Shown: piece after piece, positions 22,223 through 31,134 of the stretch | How positions within the stretch are numbered: the stretch's first letter is position 1 | Layout of the letters: every line of letters begins with the position of its first letter | From: Pelodictyon luteolum | GTDB lineage: Bacteria > Bacteroidota > Chlorobiia > Chlorobiales > Chlorobiaceae | Reading direction: 5' to 3' | Assembly: GCA_020721225.1 (NCBI GenBank) | Contig: DYNE01000001.1 | Location: forward strand, 55,603-119,602 | Length of the DNA: 64,000 bases | Made by a program: the position numbers and the translations under genes | The notes under the pieces: generated by a model | Told to the model about the DNA's origin: nothing | Seen by the model: the letters and a program-made list of their open reading frames with translations, nothing else | Databases searched by the model: none

Positions 22223-22554
22223 CTATTTCCTCGACACCAACATTTTCGTTTACTCTTTTGACCTATCGAATCCCATCCAGAAGGTGATCGCGATCTGACT
22301 GATAAGGATTGCCTTGCAAGGACGGTTATGGCATGGTCAGCTCCCAGGTCGTTCAGGAGTTCATTAACGTATCGACGAGGAAATTCGAGGTACACTTCTC
22401 TGTCAGTGATTATCGGAACTATCTGGATTCGGTGTTTGATGGACTTTGCCGGGTCAGCACAACTGTTGAGCTATGCCAGTCAGCACTCGATGTCATGGAG
22501 CGCTGGGGCTACAGCAACTACGATTCCCTGACTATCGTCAATCCGTTTTTTTGA
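22212..22554 (+). pseudogene. Degraded PIN-domain (VapC-like) toxin
   Basis: Frame 1: MNGNYFLDTNIFVYSFDLSNPIQKVIAI*LIRIALQG; other frame: DGYGMVSSQVVQEFINVSTRKF...LDVMERWGYSNYDSLTIVNPFF*; stop, frameshift and apparent C-terminal deletion. Confidence 0.8.
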
Positions 22555-22726
22555 TCGTGAGTCGCTGTTAACGCATCGTTTTACGGAATATTTTTCGAAG
22601 GGATCCCCCTCCCATTGCGCTTCATGATCGCTCTGATGGTTGTTTCCCGTAGTTTCTCAGCATACATTGAGATATGCCATTCATGATCGAATATTTTCAC
22701 TTCCCCGGATATCAAACCACGGATAA

Positions 22727-25700
22727 ATGGCTCACAGCACATTTCAATACGATGTTTTCCTGAGCCACAACAGGGCTGACAAGCCGCGGGTGCGGGCGCT
22801 GGCCGAGCGGTTGCGTTCGGCGGGGTTGCGGGTGTGGTTCGACGAGTGGGTCATCAAACCCGGCGACGACATTTACCTCTCCATCGAGCGCGGGCTGGAG
22901 GCGGCGCGGGTGCAGGTGCTCTGCCTGTCGTCCGAAGCTCTCGGGTCGGAGTGGGTTGCGCTCGAACGCAGCACGGTGCTCTTCCGCGACCCGACGAACG
23001 CAGGCCGCCGCTTCGTCCCGCTGCTGCTCGCCGATTGCAATCTGCCCGACACACTGAGGCGCTACAAGTACGTGGATTTCCGCGAGGATGCGCAAGGCGC
23101 GTTTGACGAGCTGCTGGCGGTGTGCCGGGAGGTGGAACATGTACAGCCTGCGTTACAGCCAGAGGTTATTGCGGAATCGGGAAAATCAATTCCAGTGGAG
23201 CTCCCTGAGCCGACAGTAGCTTATGCTGAGCTGGAAAGCGCGCTCATTGGGCAAATGAACTGGGTTTGCAGCGTGGCCGTTAGCCCGGATGGTACTTGGG
23301 CTGTAACTGGAAATGCTGGAAATCCATTAAGTGAATTTACAATAAGTATTTGGGATTTGAAGACGGGAAAATGTAGTAAAAGATTGAAGGGGCATAATGC
23401 TATGGTATGGTCCGTAGCTATTACTCCAGATGGAAAGAGAATTCTTTCGAGTTCGAACGATCAGACTGTTCGAGTATGGGATGTAGAATCAGGTCTGGAA
23501 AAAATAAAGTTACAGGGGCATATTGGAACCATATGGTCTGTTGTTGCATTCGCTGACAACATACATGCTCTTTCTGCGGGAGTTACAGACAAGACAATTC
23601 GGTTGTGGGAGTTGGTTTCTGGCAAATGTATCAAAACGATAAAGTGTGGTTATAAAAATTCGGATTCCGTTTTCAGTGTGGCGGTTAATAAAGCAGGTAC
23701 AAGAGTTGTTTCAGGGCATCAGAGTGGGCAGTTGCGGCTCTGGAATATCAAAACAGGCCACTGTATAGCCATAATGCGAGGTCATTCAGATACAGTGAAC
23801 TCTGTTAAGATTATGCCGGATGATCGATTTGCTATTTCAGGATCAAGCGATAATACTCTTAAGGTCTGGGATCTTGAAATGGGAATTTGTGTTGGAACAC
23901 TTGAGGGCCATAAGGACATAGTGCATTCAGTAGCGATTGCCCCTGATGGCACGTTGATTGCTTCAACAGGCTTCAATGATCACTCAGTTCGGCTTTGGAA
24001 TTGGAAGTCGGGAGAGTGCTTGTATGTGATTAAAGGCAAATATATGGAGGGGCCTATTTCAACTGTTTTTAGTCCAGATGGTCAGCGGCTTTTTGTCGGA
24101 ACAGCAACTCCCTCGCTGATTTATGTTTATCACCTTACCGGTATCCGCGCCACTTCGCTCGCAGAACCTACGCGTAGTTATGTCAACGCCAAGGTCGTGC
24201 TGCTCGGTGAAGGGTCAGTAGGAAAGACGTCGCTGGCGCATAGGTTGATAGAGGACAGGTATGTCGTCAAGGATCGCACGCATGGGATGAATGTGTGGCC
24301 GTTAAAGCTTCCACTGCCGCCGGATGCGTCCATCGAGCGCGAGGCGTTGCTTTGGGACCTGGCGGGGCAGGAGGATTACCGGTTGATCCACCGCTTGTTT
24401 CTCGACGAGACGGCGCTGGCCCTGTTGCTCATCAATCCGCAGAAGGACGATCCATTTGCCGAGGCGGGTGACTGGCTCAAGGCGCTTGATATGGCTGTCG
24501 ACAATCACGATGCGAAACGCGCCGCCGAAAAGCTGCTCCTCTTTTCGCAGATTGACGTTGGCGGTATGAAGGTCGGCAATGCCAAAATCGAGCGCTTCAT
24601 TCAGAAACACGGGTTCAAGGCGTGGCTCGAAACCAGCGCCAAGACGGGCGAGAACTGTTCGGACGAAGCCTGTGGCGGCACTCCGTCGAAGCTGAAGCAG
24701 CTCATCGCGGATTGCATTCCGTGGGACAAGCTGCCGTGGACGGCCACGCCGCGCCTGCTCGCCGAGCTGAAAAGCGCTCTGCTGAAAATGCGTGATACGG
24801 CGGACATCCGCCTGCTGCGCTTTGCCGAGCTGGCGCAACGACTCGAACAGGCTCTGCCGGGTGAGAAGTTCGGCGACTCCGAGGTGCGCACGGCGGTGAC
24901 GCTCCTCGCCAACCACGGTCTCGCGAGGGCGCTGAAGTTCGGCGACCTTGTGCTCTTGCAGCCCGAGCTGCTGAACGGCTACGCCGGGGCGATCATCCGC
25001 GCGGCCCGTGCCCACAAGGACGAGATCGGCTGCGTGCCGGAAGCAAGTATCTACGATTCGGAGTTCGACTTTACCGGCGTTGACCGTCTGCCGCGTCCGG
25101 ACGAAGAGTTGCTGCTGCGGGCGATGGTGCAGACCTTCCTCGACCACTCGCTCTGCATCGCCGAAGAGACGCCGAAGGGCCGCCATCTGGTGTTCCCCTC
25201 GCAGTATCGCCGCGAACGGGACATTCCGAAGGAACCGGAGGTTTTCGTTTCCTACACCTTCAACGGCGAGTGGCAAACCATCTGGACGACGCTCGTGGTG
25301 AGGCTCTGGTACGGTCACGAGTTCGAGCACAAGGAGTTGTGGCGCAACGCAGCCGAGTTTTCTTCCTCCCGCGGCCATTTGCTTGGCCTGAAGATCGATA
25401 ACCGGCAGGGCGAAGGCGAAGCGACGATCAGCCTCTTTTTCGACCTTCAGACGCCGGACGATCTGAAGGTGATTTTCATCGAATACGTGCATCGCCACCT
25501 CGCCCGGTACGGCTGCAACGTCACGCGAGACCGGCGATATATTTGTGCTTGCGGCAAACGTGTCACCGATCTTGCTGAAGTGCAGAAACGCCTTTCGGAT
25601 GGCAAAGAGTTCATTTACTGTCAGGGCTGTGACGAGAAAGTACCGTTGATCGATTTCATTGAGCAGCACCTCAAGAGTGACCCGGTTGCACAAAAGATCA

Positions 25701-26185
25701 TGGCGATGGAGGAGCGAGCAACACAGGAACTCGATAACCAGGCGCTGGAGCAAATCCTGATCGGCCACATGATGGCGACTTGCGGCGAGGCGAACCAGGT
25801 GTTCCGTCCAACAAGCATGTTCGATTACGGTATCGATGGCGAGGTGGAGTTCCGGGACAACAGCGGTCAGCCCAGCGGCAGGAAAATCTACGTCCAGCTC
25901 AAGAGCGGCAACTCGTATCTGCGCACGCGCCGGAGCGATGGACAGGAAATTTTCAATGTCAAAAATGACCGCCATCTTGACTACTGGCTCAACCAGCCGG
26001 TCAATGTCTGGCTCGTTATCCGCCAGACCGATGAACGAACCGGCGAGCAGACCATTCGCTGGATGGACGTGACAAGTTACCTGAAAACCCGGAACGACAA
26101 GCAGAGCCGACAGATCGTTTTCGATGGCGAAAATTTGACGATGAAAGCGGTATGGAGGCTTCGCGACAGGTATTTTCCAGCGTAA
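22727..26185 (+). CDS. TIR - WD40 (7 repeats) - Roc GTPase - COR-like - zinc ribbon - DUF4365 protein (candidate immune effector/sensor)
   Basis: 1152 aa. TIR: YDVFLSHNRADKPRVRALAERLRSAGLRVWFDEW...LGSEWVALERS; seven WD-like blades ending ~24150; Roc: VVLLGEGSVGKTSLAHRLI, DLAGQEDYRLIHRLF, ETSAKTGEN; CACGK...CQGC; C-term TQELDNQALEQILIGHMMATCG...FDYGIDGEVEF...IYVQLKSG. Confidence 0.88.
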   Translation: MAHSTFQYDVFLSHNRADKPRVRALAERLRSAGLRVWFDEWVIKPGDDIYLSIERGLEAARVQVLCLSSEALGSEWVALERSTVLFRDPTNAGRRFVPLLLADCNLPDTLRRYKYVDFREDAQGAFDELLAVCREVEHVQPALQPEVIAESGKSIPVELPEPTVAYAELESALIGQMNWVCSVAVSPDGTWAVTGNAGNPLSEFTISIWDLKTGKCSKRLKGHNAMVWSVAITPDGKRILSSSNDQTVRVWDVESGLEKIKLQGHIGTIWSVVAFADNIHALSAGVTDKTIRLWELVSGKCIKTIKCGYKNSDSVFSVAVNKAGTRVVSGHQSGQLRLWNIKTGHCIAIMRGHSDTVNSVKIMPDDRFAISGSSDNTLKVWDLEMGICVGTLEGHKDIVHSVAIAPDGTLIASTGFNDHSVRLWNWKSGECLYVIKGKYMEGPISTVFSPDGQRLFVGTATPSLIYVYHLTGIRATSLAEPTRSYVNAKVVLLGEGSVGKTSLAHRLIEDRYVVKDRTHGMNVWPLKLPLPPDASIEREALLWDLAGQEDYRLIHRLFLDETALALLLINPQKDDPFAEAGDWLKALDMAVDNHDAKRAAEKLLLFSQIDVGGMKVGNAKIERFIQKHGFKAWLETSAKTGENCSDEACGGTPSKLKQLIADCIPWDKLPWTATPRLLAELKSALLKMRDTADIRLLRFAELAQRLEQALPGEKFGDSEVRTAVTLLANHGLARALKFGDLVLLQPELLNGYAGAIIRAARAHKDEIGCVPEASIYDSEFDFTGVDRLPRPDEELLLRAMVQTFLDHSLCIAEETPKGRHLVFPSQYRRERDIPKEPEVFVSYTFNGEWQTIWTTLVVRLWYGHEFEHKELWRNAAEFSSSRGHLLGLKIDNRQGEGEATISLFFDLQTPDDLKVIFIEYVHRHLARYGCNVTRDRRYICACGKRVTDLAEVQKRLSDGKEFIYCQGCDEKVPLIDFIEQHLKSDPVAQKIMAMEERATQELDNQALEQILIGHMMATCGEANQVFRPTSMFDYGIDGEVEFRDNSGQPSGRKIYVQLKSGNSYLRTRRSDGQEIFNVKNDRHLDYWLNQPVNVWLVIRQTDERTGEQTIRWMDVTSYLKTRNDKQSRQIVFDGENLTMKAVWRLRDRYFPA

Positions 26186-26314
26186 CCCGGAGTGCTTGAA
26201 GCCCCATAGGATCTCGGATTTGCTGAACGAGGCTGTGCGTTCCATTCAGGCAGAATACTGTACGCTGCATTGACGGTGGCATTGGTACTTAAGGGAAGTG
26301 AGGTAAATAGTCTG

Positions 26315-26785
26315 CTATGAGTTTATACTTTCTTCCTTTATCTCCTCGAACACCGCATCGATGATGTTTGGACGGGGTTCATCAGCAGCTTTTGCAACGC
26401 TTTTTTCCCATGCGAGGAACCGTTCGAGATCCTGATTGATAGAGGCCAGTACAGCGGAAAGAATAGCGGCATCGTCGGCAAAGCCCAGAAGCGGAATGAA
26501 ATCGGCCAGAGCATCAAATGGTGCGACAAGGTAGATCAGAGCTGCCGTAACGGCTACAATGGTCTGCCAGGGGATATCCACGTACTCCTTCTGTACATAG
26601 GATCGTATCATTCTTACGAGAGCCTGGACTTTTTCTCCAAGACCGAAGAGTGGGAATGTGCTGTTTTTGGCCGATGAGGATCTGCTGAATGCCGTATCGA
26701 GCAGTTTTTTTGTTTTCACCGGGTCTTTAAGCAGAGACGAGGCTTTGTTTTTTGCCGAGTCAAAAATTTGTTTTGTTCCTTTCAT
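26315..26785 (-). CDS. DUF1232 (YkvA-like) membrane protein
   Basis: ALIYLVAPFDALADFIPLLGFADDAAIL signature. Confidence 0.85.
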   Translation of the reverse strand: MKGTKQIFDSAKNKASSLLKDPVKTKKLLDTAFSRSSSAKNSTFPLFGLGEKVQALVRMIRSYVQKEYVDIPWQTIVAVTAALIYLVAPFDALADFIPLLGFADDAAILSAVLASINQDLERFLAWEKSVAKAADEPRPNIIDAVFEEIKEESINS

Positions 26786-26817
26786 TGGACAGTGAAGGTC
26801 AAGCCTGTTATCGGGCG

Positions 26818-27648
26818 TTATTTTCCTCCAGCCTTCAGGAGCTTTCGTTTTTCCTCGTTACTCAACGATTCATAGCCTTTGCTGGAGATTTTGTCAAGAA
26901 TTGCATCGATCTCTTCCTCCGGTACCGGTTTGTCTCTTTCGTCGATATGGTGTATTGCCGCCTGCCTGGGATTCTTTTTTACCGGTTGTAACTTCCCGGT
27001 CCATTGTTTCAGGGTCCAGCCCTGTCTCCTTATGATGATGTAGAGGAACCCGATTAGCATGCCTCCGAGATGGGCAAAGTGAGCGATGTTGCTGCCGCTT
27101 CCCATCGTTCTGCTGCCAAGCCCGGACAGAAACTCGATAGCTGCATATCCGGCGACAAAATACTTTGCCTTTATGGGGAAAAGAAAATACAGGAAAATGT
27201 AACGGTTGGGAAACATCATGCCGAACGCGAGCAGGACTCCGTAAATTGCTCCCGATGCTCCTACCGTAGGGTAGGCGTCTCCTATGGTCGTGAGCAGATT
27301 GATAAATGCGGCTCCAATGCCGCAGACGAAGTAATAGATGTTGAACTGCCGGGTTCCCCAGTAATTTTCGAGTTCCGCACCGAATATCCAGAGAGCGAAC
27401 ATATTGAAAAAGAGGTGCCCGAAGCTGCCGTGCAGAAACATGTAGGTTACCGGCTGCCATATCTGGAACGAAACGCCCCCCTGATTTTCGGAAGCAAGAG
27501 GCCACAGTGCGCCGGCAGCGGTAATAAACGCTCCGAAAGGTGAACTCTGGAACAGAAAGACCGCAACATTTGCCAGAATGATGGTCTTGATGGCCGGGGG
27601 CATAACCTGAAATCCCCCGGGGCTGTATGGCTGATTGTTATAATTCAT
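26818..27648 (-). CDS. Rhomboid-family intramembrane serine protease
   Basis: FLHGSFGHLFFNMFALWIFG, TVGASGAIYGVLLAF (GASG catalytic Ser), HFAHLGGMLIGF. Confidence 0.93.
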   Translation of the reverse strand: MNYNNQPYSPGGFQVMPPAIKTIILANVAVFLFQSSPFGAFITAAGALWPLASENQGGVSFQIWQPVTYMFLHGSFGHLFFNMFALWIFGAELENYWGTRQFNIYYFVCGIGAAFINLLTTIGDAYPTVGASGAIYGVLLAFGMMFPNRYIFLYFLFPIKAKYFVAGYAAIEFLSGLGSRTMGSGSNIAHFAHLGGMLIGFLYIIIRRQGWTLKQWTGKLQPVKKNPRQAAIHHIDERDKPVPEEEIDAILDKISSKGYESLSNEEKRKLLKAGGK

Positions 27649-27695
27649 GTTTCGGTCATCTGTTGCTGTACATCGAGTGTAATGGGTATGGCCGC

Positions 27696-28889
27696 TTAAT
27701 CGTTCAGAGCGGCGATACCAGGGAGTTCCTTTCCTTCAAGAAATTCCAGACTTGCTCCTCCACCGGTTGAAATATGGGTTATCTGATCGGCCAGACCGGC
27801 TTTGGCAACCGCAGCTGCGGAATCGCCTCCGCCGATAATGGTTGTCGCTCCGGCAGCAGTGGCGTCGGCCATGGCTTCGGCAATGGCAATAGTTCCTTCT
27901 GCAAAACGGTCGATTTCAAATACTCCCATCGGACCATTCCAGAGTACCGTACGGGCGCCAAGAATTTCCTGTCTGTAGGCGGCTCTTGTTTCCGGGCCTA
28001 TATCAACGCCGATCATGCCATCAGGAATTGCGTTTACGGCAACAGCCATGCTTTCGGCATCCGCAGATATTTCAGGTGCAATGATGATATCCTGAGGAAG
28101 CAGCAGTTTTATGTTTTTCCGGGCGGCCTGCTCAATCAGGCTGAGCGCCAGTTCGAGTTTGTTCTCTTCGACCAGCGAATTTCCCGTACCAAGTCCCTGC
28201 GCCTTGAAGAAGGTAAAGACCATAGCCCCTCCGATCAGGACAGTATCGACCTTATTGAAGAGATTTTCCAGAACATCGATTTTGCCGGAAATTTTGGAGC
28301 CGCCGAGAATGGCTACAAAAGGCCTTTCGGGTTCCTGAAGGGCTTTGCCGAGGTACATCAGCTCTTTTTCGATCAGATAACCGGCGACAGCGGTCTGGAC
28401 ATATCGGGTGATGCCTTCGGTAGATGCATGGGCTCTGTGGGCCGTTCCGAATGCGTCGTTTACGTAGATCTCTCCAAGAGAAGCGAGTTCTTTTGCAAAA
28501 TCGGGATCATTTGCCTCTTCTTCAGCGTGAAAACGAAGGTTCTCCAGCATGATGACCTCTCCGTCCTGCAAAGCAAGCACCTGCTGCATCACTTCGGTAC
28601 CTATGCAGTCGCCAGCCATGATGACAGGGCAGTCGAGAAGCTCGGAGAGTCTTGCCGCTGCCGGAGTAAGAGAAAAATCCTGGTTTGGCTTGCCTTTCGG
28701 TCTGCCGAGATGGGACATGAGGATAAGGCGGCCTCCGTTTTCAATGACTTTTTTAATCGATGGAAGCGCTTCAACGATTCGTTTGTCGTCGGTGATGTTT
28801 TTCTCCTCGTCGAGGGGAACATTGAAATCGACACGCATCAGTATCCGTTTGCCTTGGATTGTTATGTCAGACAAGGTCTTTTTCTGCAT
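27696..28889 (-). CDS. pgk: Phosphoglycerate kinase
   Basis: [59 protein letters not shown]. Confidence 0.98.
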   Translation of the reverse strand: MQKKTLSDITIQGKRILMRVDFNVPLDEEKNITDDKRIVEALPSIKKVIENGGRLILMSHLGRPKGKPNQDFSLTPAAARLSELLDCPVIMAGDCIGTEVMQQVLALQDGEVIMLENLRFHAEEEANDPDFAKELASLGEIYVNDAFGTAHRAHASTEGITRYVQTAVAGYLIEKELMYLGKALQEPERPFVAILGGSKISGKIDVLENLFNKVDTVLIGGAMVFTFFKAQGLGTGNSLVEENKLELALSLIEQAARKNIKLLLPQDIIIAPEISADAESMAVAVNAIPDGMIGVDIGPETRAAYRQEILGARTVLWNGPMGVFEIDRFAEGTIAIAEAMADATAAGATTIIGGGDSAAAVAKAGLADQITHISTGGGASLEFLEGKELPGIAALND

Positions 28890-28983
28890 TGTATTATGAA
28901 GGTTGGTTATGGGATGAATTAAAAACTCAGAATACTAATATAATTTATTTCTTTCATGCAACCGGATGCATGCGGCTTCTGTT

Positions 28984-29997
28984 TCATGGTTTCGCGCTGT
29001 TACGGGCTGCCCGGTATTTTCTGATATTCTGTTCGTGCCCGGCAAGTGTCGATGCGAAATAATGGCCTCCGGTTCCCGTAGCTACGAAATAGAGGTATTC
29101 TGTTTGAGCCGGATTCAGTACGGCAAGAATCGATGAGGCTCCCGGATTGCAGATAGGCCCCGGAGGCAGTCCGTCGTGACGGTAAGTGTTATACGGGGAG
29201 TCAACCTTGAGATCCTTGTACAAGAGCAAACGGGCTTCCTCGCCGAGAGCGTACTGTACGGTGGGATCCGCCTGAAGGCGCATGTTTTTTTTCAGCCGGT
29301 TCAGATAGACGCTTGCAACGACCGGTTTTTCCGCATCGAGAGGCGTTTCCGCCTCAACTATCGAGGCGAGCGTCAGCAATGCGCTTTCCGTCAGCCCTTG
29401 TAAAGATGTGCGCTTTTTCAGGCTGTCGTTATAGAAGGAGCGGAACTGCCGGACAAGAAAACCTGCCGCTTCTTCAGGAGTATCCGCCCAGGCGAAATGA
29501 TAGGTTCCCGGGAACAGGTATCCTTCCGCACTGTTACTTCTGATGCCGTAACGATCAAGAAATCTGCGGTTCTGCACTGCCGACATGAAGCGGATGGAAT
29601 CCATATCGAGCCGGGATGCAAGCAGCCGGGCGATTTCCCGCTGTTCGAGCCCCTCGGGAATGGTGATCTGCACTTCGTCCTGAGGATGGGTGCGCAGGAA
29701 GTAAAGGAGCTGAAAATTCGACAGCCCCGGAGGAATGGAGTATCTTCCGGGTTTGATTTTGTGAAATCCCGGAAGAGATCTGCCGGCCATAATGGTTTGC
29801 CATCGACTGTTTATTGTGCCGCTTTTCTGCATCTCTTCGACAATGCGCATAAACCCCATTCCCCGGTGTACGGTAATTGCGGTGACCTTTTCCGAGGTGT
29901 TGAGGCCCGGAATGAACAGGATAGAGCTGAAAACCGAGGCCGCAAGGAGCAGAATGGCGATCAGGGATTTTCGAAAAAGTAACTTATCTGACAGCAT
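28984..29997 (-). CDS. mltG: Endolytic murein transglycosylase MltG (YceG-like)
   Basis: ASIVEAETPLDAEKPVVASVYLNRL, LQADPTVQYALG, SPYNTYRHDGLPPGPICNPG. Confidence 0.95.
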   Translation of the reverse strand: MLSDKLLFRKSLIAILLLAASVFSSILFIPGLNTSEKVTAITVHRGMGFMRIVEEMQKSGTINSRWQTIMAGRSLPGFHKIKPGRYSIPPGLSNFQLLYFLRTHPQDEVQITIPEGLEQREIARLLASRLDMDSIRFMSAVQNRRFLDRYGIRSNSAEGYLFPGTYHFAWADTPEEAAGFLVRQFRSFYNDSLKKRTSLQGLTESALLTLASIVEAETPLDAEKPVVASVYLNRLKKNMRLQADPTVQYALGEEARLLLYKDLKVDSPYNTYRHDGLPPGPICNPGASSILAVLNPAQTEYLYFVATGTGGHYFASTLAGHEQNIRKYRAARNSAKP

Positions 29998-30014
29998 GAT
30001 TGATGAAGCCGGTT

Positions 30015-30338
30015 TTACTCGCCGGTATGCTCCTGTTCACTATGCCGTTCGTGCTGGAACAGACGCGATTCTTCGATAATACAGTGATAGATTTTTTCGA
30101 GCGCAGGTATCTTTTCGACAGAATCTGTCTGGCTGACAACATTGCTGAGTACCTCCTTTTCCCGTTCCGGCTGGAGCACCTGTTCGCCAATTCTTGCTTT
30201 AAGTGTGCTTATGTTGCGTGCGCACTGGAGTCTTTCGCACAGGAGAGCAGACAACTGCCGATCGATCGCGTCAATTTTTTTTCTCCACTCTTCGAGTTCA
30301 CGCCAATGGCTGGGGTTGCTGAGAGTACTTTCGGACAT
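30015..30338 (-). CDS. Chorismate mutase-like (AroQ-type) protein
   Basis: ELEEWRKKIDAIDRQLSALLCERLQCARNISTLKA. Confidence 0.85.
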   Translation of the reverse strand: MSESTLSNPSHWRELEEWRKKIDAIDRQLSALLCERLQCARNISTLKARIGEQVLQPEREKEVLSNVVSQTDSVEKIPALEKIYHCIIEESRLFQHERHSEQEHTGE

Positions 30339-30416
30339 TATTGCTATACAGTTTGAATAAGGTGATACTATTAAAATCGGCATCCCGGTGCCGGAAAAGA
30401 GTCTGAAAAAAGTTCA

Positions 30417-30911
30417 CTATTTCCCGTTTTCAAACAGGCGCTTCCATTTCATTACTTCGCTGCTGTCAAGAAAATCGTTCCCGAACTTCCCGTTATAATT
30501 CAGGTCATTCCTGAATTCAGGAAGTGTCATTTTTTCAAGCAACCCGATAAATTCTTCGGAAGTGAGACTCTTTGCTCCGTAAGCTTTTCCATAAAGAGAT
30601 ACTTCACGGTCTGAACTTACAATAGTAACCATTTTTCTGCTTGTGTTCAATGATTTTACGTAATCGATAATCCAGGCATCAGCGGTTTTTGACGATGCTG
30701 TATAGATAGTGTGCAGCTTGCTGCTACAGCATGAATCCCGTATGCCGCTTCCGTCATACACAATGGTTATGCTGCATTTATGGCGCAGTTGAAACCTCCG
30801 AAGAGCGGTTTCGGTTTTTCCGCGCAGTTCATCAAGAGTGGTTTCGGCTGAAGCGGGAAAGAGCTTGTATAAAAGGTTGTAGCCGTCAATAACTACTTCA
30901 TTATGCGTCAT
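30417..30911 (-). CDS. NYN domain (YacP-like) putative RNase
   Basis: EVVIDGYNLLYKLFP...DDELRGKTE-like; ITIVYDGSG; VTIVSSDREVSLYGKAYGA. Confidence 0.85.
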   Translation of the reverse strand: MTHNEVVIDGYNLLYKLFPASAETTLDELRGKTETALRRFQLRHKCSITIVYDGSGIRDSCCSSKLHTIYTASSKTADAWIIDYVKSLNTSRKMVTIVSSDREVSLYGKAYGAKSLTSEEFIGLLEKMTLPEFRNDLNYNGKFGNDFLDSSEVMKWKRLFENGK

Positions 30912-31004
30912 GAATCGGAGGAGTCAGTTGAATCGGAGCTTGCAGTATGCGATGTAAAAGAGAAGAATATTTTTTTAGTTCAACCTTTTTCATACATTTT
31001 TAAG

Positions 31005-31029
31005 TGGTGAAAAATGGTAAAAAATGGGA
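31005..31029 (+). promoter_or_regulatory. Putative MraZ-binding box (three TGG repeats, 10-nt periodicity)
   Basis: TGGTG(31005)-N5-TGGTA(31015)-N5-TGGGA(31025), 106-130 nt upstream of mraZ ATG. Confidence 0.7.
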
Positions 31030-31134
31030 GCGTTTTTGCTCCTGCCGGTGTTTCTACTTTTTAAATGTATTTCGATCAGGCAACTGCCTGAATAAGACTC
31101 TGAATCCTTATAACTGTTTCCCTGGATTCCTCTC

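Noticed and set aside
23248-24150. Tandem DNA repeat across the WD40 region
   Set aside because: Repetition is at protein level (WD blades) with diverged nucleotides; not a DNA satellite or CRISPR
24302-26245. 647-aa minus-strand ORF opposite the TIR-WD40-GTPase gene
   Set aside because: Antisense shadow of a GC-rich coding region; the plus strand carries clear domain motifs and the antisense product shows none
27774-28922. 382-aa plus-strand ORF opposite pgk
   Set aside because: Shadow of a highly conserved pgk gene
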